Positions 58,420 through 64,000 of a stretch of 64,000 nt of DNA are shown piece after piece. Origin of the DNA: Calothrix anomala FACHB-343 (GTDB lineage: Bacteria; Cyanobacteriota; Cyanobacteriia; Cyanobacteriales; Nostocaceae); assembly GCF_014696435.1 (NCBI RefSeq), contig NZ_JACJQG010000008.1:112667-176666 (forward strand), written 5' to 3'. Numbering within the stretch: the first letter of the stretch is position 1; each line of letters begins with the position of its first letter. The translations under genes were made by a program, and so were the position numbers. The notes under the pieces were generated by a model. It saw only the letters and a program-made list of their open reading frames with translations, had not been told where the DNA came from and ran no database searches.

Positions 58420-58497
58420 TTATGCGATCGCATCCGGATCGACATCTAACCCACGTAACCTAGCAGCTAACTTTTCAGCGCGTTGGCGTTCTTGTTT
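58420..58497 (-). pseudogene. Remnant of a Uma2 gene (C-terminal tail only)
   Basis: Only the last 25 codons and stop remain: the minus strand reads QERQRAEKLAARLRGLDVD followed by PDAIA and TAA. This is the typical coiled-coil tail and LxxLGIDP ending of cyanobacterial Uma2 proteins, as in the intact gene at 56490. An in-frame stop (58500-58498) lies directly upstream, and no nuclease domain is found. It marks a deletion or replacement breakpoint beside the NACHT gene. Confidence 0.75.
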
Positions 58498-58574
58498 TTA
58501 AATTATCGTAAAATCTGCAATGCTTCCTGAGACTGATGTATATACTCGTAGTCAAAATATCAATAGACACGAGT

Positions 58575-61500
58575 ATGCTGATTGAATGGTTCACTACCTG
58601 GGTAGCTGGTAAAGCATTTGGATTTCTCGTCAAAACCATTATCAGCGAAGACTTTGCCAAAGATTTAGTCAAAGACTGCGCTAAAGACTTTTTTAAATTT
58701 ATCTTTCACTCTGCTGTAACTGTCCCTTTTCAGCAAGAACCACTGCAAAAAGCTGAAGTCATGGCGCTGACGGAATTTTTGCAACTGATGCAGCAGGATT
58801 TAGAATATCATGCACTTGATGAAGATGAAATTAAAAACTATATTCAGCCCATCAAGCAATTTCTCAAGCATCCCCAAGTTAGAGAAATATTAGGCAATGC
58901 TTTTGAGTATAACTGTCAAGCTATCAACACCAATAAATTAGCAGAAATTTGGTATCAACTTAATGCTTCATCTCCCTTACCAGATGATTTTAATTGGAAC
59001 CTGCTGAGTAAGAAATATATCAAGAAAGTTAAAGAAATAATTTTAGAAGTTCCTGAACTAAGAGCAATCCTTGATTCTCATAATTTAGATACAATTCGCG
59101 AGAACACTACACAGATTGCCGGGATTATTCCTGATTTTGATTTAGAACGCTATCAAGAAGGAATTCGAGAAAGTTACGGTCATCTCAAGTTAGATAGCTT
59201 TGATACTAGTGGTTACGCTTATAACGAACTAAAATTATGGCGCATATTTATCGAGCAAAATGTCCGGGAAGTTGAACAAGTTTTACCCGCAGTTTACGAA
59301 CTACCCAAAGAACATCTCAGACGATTAAAAGAAACTAACCAATTAGAAACAGAAGTCGCAACAGAAGAATTAGAAAAGCATAAACGTGTTTATTTAGAAC
59401 AACCAATACGTCCAGTATTAGATATAGTCAATGAAAAGCAAAAGTATAAATATGTTGTGATTTTGGGCGATCCTGGTTCAGGTAAGTCTACATTGTTGCA
59501 ATATCTGGCTTTAAATTGGGCAGAGTCGCCACTGAATAATATTATCTCCTTACCGATTCCTTTATTAATTGAGTTACGCACTTATATGCGACGGCGAGAT
59601 GAAAAGGAATGCCATAATTTTCTTGAATTTTTCCATAAATGTAGCGGTGCAATTTCTCACCTCAATCAACATCAACTGCACGCACAGCTTAAGGCTGGTA
59701 AAGCTTTGGTGATGTTTGATGGTTTAGATGAAGTTTTTGAGCCTGGTAAGCGAGAGGATGTAATTACAGATATTCATCGCTTTACTAATGAATATCCTCA
59801 AGTCCAGGTAATTGTCACTTCCCGCGTCATTGGCTATAAACCGCAACGGTTAAAGAATGCTGAGTTTCATCACTTCATGTTGCAAGATTTAGACTCAGCA
59901 CAAATTCAGAATTTTATTCAGCGTTGGCATGATTTAACTTTTAGCGATGCAGCAGATAAAGTCAGAAAACGGGAGCGACTGCAAAGAGGAATTGAGAATT
60001 CTAAGGCTATTAAAGAATTAGCAGGAAATCCCTTATTGTTGACAATGATGGCAATTCTCAATCGTAATCAGGAATTACCCAGAGATAGAGCCGAACTTTA
60101 TAACCAAGCATCGCGGGTATTGTTACATCAATGGGATGTAGAACGTGCATTACTAGAAGATAAAAGAATAGATCCTAAAACTATTGATTATAAAGATAAG
60201 CAAGCAATGCTGCGTCAAGTTGCTTATTTTATGCAAACTAGCGACAAAGGTTTAGCAGGTAATTTAATTAGTGCAAGTAATTTAGAGAAGATTTTGACTG
60301 ACTATCTCAAAACTATAGAAGTCAGTCAAGCCAGAGAAGCTGCGAGGGTAATGATTAATCAACTGCGGACTCGCAATTTTATGTTATGTTTCTTGGGTGC
60401 AGATTACTACGCTTTTGTACATCGAACCTTCTTAGAATATTTCTGTGCTTGGGAGTTTGTCTGGCAGTTTAAAGAAACGCAAACGTTAACAATTGAGCAA
60501 CTTAAGAATGAAGTTTTTGGTAAACACTGGCAAGATGAAACTTGGCATGAGGTATTACTGCTAATTGCAGGAATGATTGAGCCGAAATTTGTTGGTGAAA
60601 TTATTGAATATTTAATGCTGCAAGATGGGGACGAGGAAAAGTTTGTCAATTTATTTCTAGCAGCTAAGTGCCTTGCAGAGGTGAGAAATAGCTCGTTAAT
60701 TGCGTCAATAGCCAATGAATTACTGAACAAGATAAAAGCTTTAATTAGTTATGACCTCTGGTACTATTACGTACCCTATTACGATGAAGAAGAAACTCAG
60801 TTAGTTCAGAAGATTCGCACTCAAGCAGTTGCAGCAGTCGCAACGACTTGGCAAGAATCTCTCGATATCAAAACCTGGCTCAAAGACCGCGCTACCCAAG
60901 ATGATGATAACTATGTGCGACTTACAGCGATCGCACAATTAGCCGATCACTTCCGAGATGACTCCGACACCAAAACCTGGCTCAAACACCACGCTACCCA
61001 GGATGATAATTGGGTTGTGCGACTTACAGCGATCGAACAATTAGCCGAACACTTCCGAGATGACCCGGACACCAAAACCATCCTCAAACACCGCGCTACC
61101 CAGGATGATGATAACTTTGTGCGACGTACAGCGATCGCACAATTAGCCCAGCACTTCCCAGATGATCCCGACACTAAAACCTTCCTCAAAGACCGCGCTA
61201 CCCAGGATGATGATAACTATGTGCGATTTGTAGCCATCCAACAATTAGCCGAGAAATTCAAAGATGACCCGGACACCAAAACCATCCTCAAACACTGCGC
61301 TACCCAGGATGATGATAACTATGTGCGAGGTGAAGCCATCCAACAATTAGCCGAGCACTTTAAAGATGACCTGGACACCAAAACCTTCCTCAAAGACCGC
61401 GCTACCCAGGATGATGATAACTATGTGCGACGTACCGCGATCACACAATTAGCCCAGCACTTCAAAGATGACCCCAACACCAAAACCATCCTCAAAGACC

Positions 61501-62315
61501 GCGCTACCCAGGATGATAATTGGGATGTGCAAGGTAGAGCGATCGCACAATTAGCCCAGCACTTTAAAGATGACCCCGACACCAAAACCATCCTCAAACA
61601 CCGCGCTACCCAGGATGATCATTACAATGTGCGAGGTACAGCGATCGCACAATTAGCCGAGAAATTCAAAGATGACCCGGACACCAAAACCATCCTCAAA
61701 GACCGCGCTACCCAGGATAATAATAACTATGTGCGAGGTACAGCGATCGCACAATTAGCCCAGCACTTTAAAGATGACCCCGACACCAAAACCATCCTCA
61801 AAGACCGCACTACCCAGGATGATCATTACTCTGTGCGAGGTGCAGCGATCGCACAATTAGCCGAGAACTTCCAAAATGACCCCGATACCAAAACCTTCCT
61901 CAAATACCGCGCTACCCAGGATAATTTTTTCGATGTGCGAGGTACAGCGATCACACAATTAGCCCAGCACTTCAAAGATGACCCCAACACCACAACCATC
62001 CTCAAAGACCGCGCTACCCAGGATGATGATAACTATGTGCGACGTACAGCGATCCAACAATTAGCTAAACATTTTAAATATCAACTTGAGTTATTTGAAA
62101 TTTACTACCACTGCGCTGCTAATGACTTGTTTCAGGATAGCCATAATCCTCCGTCTAACCCAAATCCTCGGTACATTGCCCTTGACATAATTATCAAGCA
62201 GTTTCCTCAACATCCTCAGACTTTACCACTGTTACAGGACAAAGCCAAAAATGACCCAGATGAGAAAGTGCGGGAGTTTGCTCAGAAAAAGTTGAAGCAG
62301 TTAGAAGTCATTTAA
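58575..62315 (+). CDS. NACHT NTPase with C-terminal HEAT-like repeat array
   Basis: 1246 residues from ATG 58575; ATG 58536 would add 13 residues, but the later start gives an N-terminus like related NACHT proteins (MxEW...). Order: helical N-terminal domain (about 1-270), NACHT ATPase (Walker A GDPGSGKS 298-305, Walker B ALVMFDGLDEV 377-387, VIVTSR sensor 412-417), helical winged part (about 450-640), and twelve 34-residue HEAT-like repeats (767-1174) with a degenerate end. This STAND-type plan (switch ATPase plus superhelical sensor) matches bacterial NACHT proteins, some of which are shown to block phages. No effector enzyme domain is recognised at the N-terminus. The repeats are nearly identical in protein and DNA. 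Divergent neighbour is a Uma2 remnant. Confidence 0.9.
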   Translation: MLIEWFTTWVAGKAFGFLVKTIISEDFAKDLVKDCAKDFFKFIFHSAVTVPFQQEPLQKAEVMALTEFLQLMQQDLEYHALDEDEIKNYIQPIKQFLKHPQVREILGNAFEYNCQAINTNKLAEIWYQLNASSPLPDDFNWNLLSKKYIKKVKEIILEVPELRAILDSHNLDTIRENTTQIAGIIPDFDLERYQEGIRESYGHLKLDSFDTSGYAYNELKLWRIFIEQNVREVEQVLPAVYELPKEHLRRLKETNQLETEVATEELEKHKRVYLEQPIRPVLDIVNEKQKYKYVVILGDPGSGKSTLLQYLALNWAESPLNNIISLPIPLLIELRTYMRRRDEKECHNFLEFFHKCSGAISHLNQHQLHAQLKAGKALVMFDGLDEVFEPGKREDVITDIHRFTNEYPQVQVIVTSRVIGYKPQRLKNAEFHHFMLQDLDSAQIQNFIQRWHDLTFSDAADKVRKRERLQRGIENSKAIKELAGNPLLLTMMAILNRNQELPRDRAELYNQASRVLLHQWDVERALLEDKRIDPKTIDYKDKQAMLRQVAYFMQTSDKGLAGNLISASNLEKILTDYLKTIEVSQAREAARVMINQLRTRNFMLCFLGADYYAFVHRTFLEYFCAWEFVWQFKETQTLTIEQLKNEVFGKHWQDETWHEVLLLIAGMIEPKFVGEIIEYLMLQDGDEEKFVNLFLAAKCLAEVRNSSLIASIANELLNKIKALISYDLWYYYVPYYDEEETQLVQKIRTQAVAAVATTWQESLDIKTWLKDRATQDDDNYVRLTAIAQLADHFRDDSDTKTWLKHHATQDDNWVVRLTAIEQLAEHFRDDPDTKTILKHRATQDDDNFVRRTAIAQLAQHFPDDPDTKTFLKDRATQDDDNYVRFVAIQQLAEKFKDDPDTKTILKHCATQDDDNYVRGEAIQQLAEHFKDDLDTKTFLKDRATQDDDNYVRRTAITQLAQHFKDDPNTKTILKDRATQDDNWDVQGRAIAQLAQHFKDDPDTKTILKHRATQDDHYNVRGTAIAQLAEKFKDDPDTKTILKDRATQDNNNYVRGTAIAQLAQHFKDDPDTKTILKDRTTQDDHYSVRGAAIAQLAENFQNDPDTKTFLKYRATQDNFFDVRGTAITQLAQHFKDDPNTTTILKDRATQDDDNYVRRTAIQQLAKHFKYQLELFEIYYHCAANDLFQDSHNPPSNPNPRYIALDIIIKQFPQHPQTLPLLQDKAKNDPDEKVREFAQKKLKQLEVI
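60873..62096 (+). repeat. Twelve 102-bp coding repeats (34-residue HEAT-like units)
   Basis: Twelve units of exactly 102 bp inside the NACHT gene. Constant parts are ATQDD (7-11), the AIxQLAxxF core (19-27) and DDPDTKT at the seam. Variable positions cluster at 12-14 (DNY, DNF, NWV, NWD, HYN, HYS, FFD) and 17-18 (LT, RT, FV, GE, GR, GA). Many units contain a GCGATCGC HIP1 octamer at the same phase. Divergence outside the variable positions is low, so the array has been expanded or homogenised recently. Confidence 0.93.
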
Positions 62316-62966
62316 GCTAATATCAATTCTCTGTAAACTGGCACTTAATAATTACTTCTTTTCTCTTGGCGTACTTGGCGTACTTGGCGGTTCATTAAAT
62401 AAATAATAAGTGCATCATTATAGCGAATTGGTATGAGACTATGCTGAATTTTTAACCCTGCAAAATTAATTAAAGCTACAGATGTAGTGGTTTATCGCAT
62501 TAATTTTGTTGCTTTACTAGATCCCCGACTTCTTCAAGAAGTCGGGGATCTGACCACCGCCAATTTATTGCATTTGTCGTATTCTTTTTTAAATTGGGAT
62601 AGTAATTAATTACAGTCATTACAAATAAAGCAAAGCAATAGCCAAATCGTTGTAATTGCTTAACTTCACCTCATACTATTTGCAATGACATCTTACCGCA
62701 GATTGCAAGTTGCTGAGATACAGATAATTGTAAGGGCATGGCAGTACCATACCCCGAAGTGCGTACTTCATTTACCTGATATACGCTGTATCAATAAAAA
62801 ATCTACTCTTTGTATCTGTTTAGACCCTAACCAAGCCTGACGACTAAACAACAAACATCAATTTCTGCCAAAATAGCCGCAAAATGTTCAATTAGCCAAA
62901 ACAGTGGGAATTATATACTGAGCAAACAATGCTACCAAGCTCATATAACTACCAAAGGAATTGGCA
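62316..62966. other. Intergenic region after the NACHT gene
   Basis: 651 bp without a convincing gene. It holds a CTTGGCGTA direct repeat (about 62367-62390), the perfect hairpin at 62519-62551, and a GTAAGGGCATGGCAGTACCATACCCC element (about 62730-62756) related to 57272-57306. The last 100 bp include the ribosome site AAAGGA (about 62954-62959) for the next gene. Confidence 0.6.
62519..62551. repeat. Perfect 33-bp hairpin repeat
   Basis: Arms AGATCCCCGACTTCTT and AAGAAGTCGGGGATCT around a single C. A GC-rich perfect palindrome of a type dispersed in many cyanobacterial genomes. It could end the NACHT transcript, although it lies 203 bp downstream and has no clear T-run. Confidence 0.85.
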
Positions 62967-63443
62967 ATGCCCTATCAAAATATTACTGCAACCGTTTCCC
63001 CAGAAGACATCCAAGAAATTAAAGCAGCACTACAAACCATCCAAAAAAAGCTACCCTTTCTCATTACCCTAAGTACAGAAGAACGGCGCAAATTATACAA
63101 AATGGGTGATAAAAGCTTCGCCTTTGTCAACAATAGCGTCAGTGCGGCGCAATCTAACCGGGAGATTCTCCCAGCCAGCTTTAACGTTGAGGAATTGGTG
63201 CAAGATTATCAATTAGCCACTACACTCACCGAACTTTTAATCTCAATGCGCCAACTCACCGAGCAAGTAGATGATACCCTGTTAGCCGTTGGTAGTGAAG
63301 CTATGACTAGCAGTTTAACGGTGTATGATTACGTCAAAACTGCTGCGAAAAAAACACCAGGCTTAAAAACTCTAGCAGAACAGTTAGGTGAACGCTTTAA
63401 AGCTCTCAAAGGTAGACCAACTAAAGCTGCATCTGGTAATTAA
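62967..63443 (+). CDS. Conserved soluble hypothetical protein
   Basis: 158 residues from ATG 62967 with AAAGGA a few bases upstream; an in-frame TTG at 62961 is less likely. Not recognised as a named family. Mostly helical: TVSPEDIQEIKAALQTIQ (about 9-26), LSTEERRKLYKMGDK (about 34-48), and a C-terminal half rich in Leu and Thr with TVYDYVKTAAKKTPGLKTLAEQLGERF. No signal peptide or membrane helix. Similar small four-helix-like proteins are seen in cyanobacteria with no known function. Surrounded by repeats on both sides. Confidence 0.7.
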   Translation: MPYQNITATVSPEDIQEIKAALQTIQKKLPFLITLSTEERRKLYKMGDKSFAFVNNSVSAAQSNREILPASFNVEELVQDYQLATTLTELLISMRQLTEQVDDTLLAVGSEAMTSSLTVYDYVKTAAKKTPGLKTLAEQLGERFKALKGRPTKAASGN

Positions 63444-63477
63444 TAAATTAATACTGCTAACCGAGGCTTGGAACTTC

Positions 63478-63729
63478 ATTAACCAGCCTCAGATACTCGT
63501 TAATCAGTCTTTGATACTCGTTAATCAGTCTTTGATACTCATTAATCAGTCTTTGATACTCGTTAATCAGTCTTTGATACTCGTTAATCAGTTTTTGATA
63601 CTCGTTAATCAGTCTTTGATACTCATTAACCAGTCTTTGATACTCATTAATCAGTCTTTGATACTCATTAATCAGTCTTTGATACTCATTAATCAGTCTT
63701 TGATACTCATTAATCAGTCTTTGATACTC
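63478..63729. repeat. 21-bp minisatellite, 12 units
   Basis: Twelve head-to-tail 21-bp units, consensus RTTAATCAGTCTTTGATACTC, varying mainly at the first base (A/G) and at one or two others. The first unit is the most diverged. Open frames through it (VNQSLIL repeats) exist because 21 is divisible by three; I do not call a gene. Unit length matches the array at 24768-24998. Confidence 0.93.
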
Positions 63730-63888
63730 GTTAAGCAGCCAAGGTTTTTCGGTGTTGGGTTTCGTTCCTCAACCCAACCTACGTCTGAATTCACCAGTCT
63801 TTGATACTCGTTAAGCAGCCAAGTTTTTCGGTGTTGGGTTTCGTTCCTCAACCCAACCTACGTCTCAATTAACCAGTCTTTGATACTC
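63730..63888. repeat. Two 80-bp tandem copies capped by minisatellite units
   Basis: Copies at 63730-63809 and 63810-63888. Each starts with GTTAAGCAGCCAAG, contains the GTTGGGTTTCGTTCCTCAACCCAAC palindrome (8-bp arms, also related to 7870-7899), and ends with one 21-bp unit (CCAGTCTTTGATACTC). A palindromic element appears to have entered the 21-bp array and then been duplicated with one unit. Confidence 0.88.
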
Positions 63889-63924
63889 GTTAAGGGACTT
63901 CCAGAGAATAAAATATACAGTAAT

Positions 63925-63943
63925 TAAAATGATAATCATTTTA
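63925..63943. promoter_or_regulatory. Fur-box-like site
   Basis: TAAAATGATAATCATTTTA matches the 19-bp Fur consensus GATAATGATAATCATTATC at 15 positions by eye, including the central ATGATAATCAT. It suggests iron control of a gene beyond the right edge of the window. Confidence 0.6.
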
Positions 63944-63946
63944 AGT

Positions 63947-63983
63947 GTGAGAAAGCAGTTGCCGATAACAATCGCTTTCTCAC
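63947..63983. other. Inverted repeat next to the Fur-like site
   Basis: Perfect 10-bp arms GTGAGAAAGC (63947-63956) and GCTTTCTCAC (63974-63983) with a 17-nt loop, starting 4 bp after the Fur-like site. A 5' leader hairpin or a terminator is possible; the downstream context is outside the window. Confidence 0.5.
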
Positions 63984-64000
63984 CCCAATAAATTGTTAAT

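Noticed and set aside
60873-62096. CRISPR array, suggested by regular repeats in the NACHT gene
   Set aside because: Units are 102 bp with no spacer structure, lie in one open frame and encode a HEAT-like repeat.
63478-63729. CRISPR array
   Set aside because: 21-bp units are directly adjacent without unique spacers, and no cas gene is present.
63388-63804. Frame of 138 codons with repeated VNQSLIL heptads
   Set aside because: Generated by the 21-bp array at 63478-63729 and overlapping the end of a better gene; no start signal.
1-64000. tRNA or rRNA genes
   Set aside because: I looked in the intergenic regions for GTTCRANYC T-loops with matching acceptor stems and for rRNA-like sequence and saw none; a covariance search was not possible here.

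Overview
The window comes from a cyanobacterium, most likely a filamentous heterocyst-forming type (Nostoc/Calothrix/Tolypothrix group). The evidence is the frequent HIP1 octamer GCGATCGC, abundant heptanucleotide short tandem repeats (GTCAACA, GGGGCAT, CCTTGTCTC types), a photosystem II psbY gene, a pilMNOQ operon without pilP, a PEP-CTERM protein, a TIGR02652-type cyanobacterial protein, and giant kinase/ATPase/GAF/histidine-kinase hybrids. All of it looks chromosomal. I found no rRNA, tRNA, CRISPR array or complete transposase gene.

Layout. 0.1-10.7 kb: a flavin oxidoreductase, an 1863-residue Ser/Thr-kinase plus histidine-kinase hybrid, a small membrane protein and a WD40 protein. 11-17.7 kb: a PEP-CTERM protein, a small membrane protein, succinate dehydrogenase flavoprotein and a four-PAS histidine kinase; two copies of a 161-bp inverted-repeat element sit just after two of the stop codons. 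17.8-26.3 kb (minus strand): a PknG-type kinase with a PP2C phosphatase, a VWA protein, an FHA protein, a four-TM GlnX-like receptor and a helical protein. Kinase, phosphatase and FHA protein all carry the same kind of N-terminal zinc ribbons. 26.7-32.4 kb: a DUF760 protein and pilMNOQ. 32.5-36.3 kb: a sugar-binding lipoprotein and a FIST sensor paired with a soluble histidine kinase. 36.6-53.7 kb: mainly housekeeping genes (folC, psbY, gamma-carbonic-anhydrase-like, VOC, M16 protease, cupredoxin, map, glycogen debranching enzyme, peroxiredoxins, GST, dnaJ, thioredoxin, prmA, serA). 54.3-63.4 kb: accessory genes, namely a kinase-WD40 gene broken by one in-frame stop, a Uma2 nuclease, a methyltransferase-HIT fusion, a Uma2 tail remnant, and a large NACHT ATPase ending in twelve near-identical 34-residue HEAT-like repeats. 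The window closes with two tandem-repeat fields and a Fur-box-like site.

How genes work together. The minus-strand cluster at 17.8-26.3 kb contains the parts of the actinobacterial GlnX-PknG-GarA/OdhI signalling route (receptor, kinase, FHA effector) plus a phosphatase and a VWA scaffold. It is the best candidate for a little-described system. The NACHT-HEAT protein is the best candidate for an immune receptor with repeats under active turnover. Repeats have also entered coding sequence (M16 protease, debranching enzyme), which in the protease could cause reversible frameshifting.
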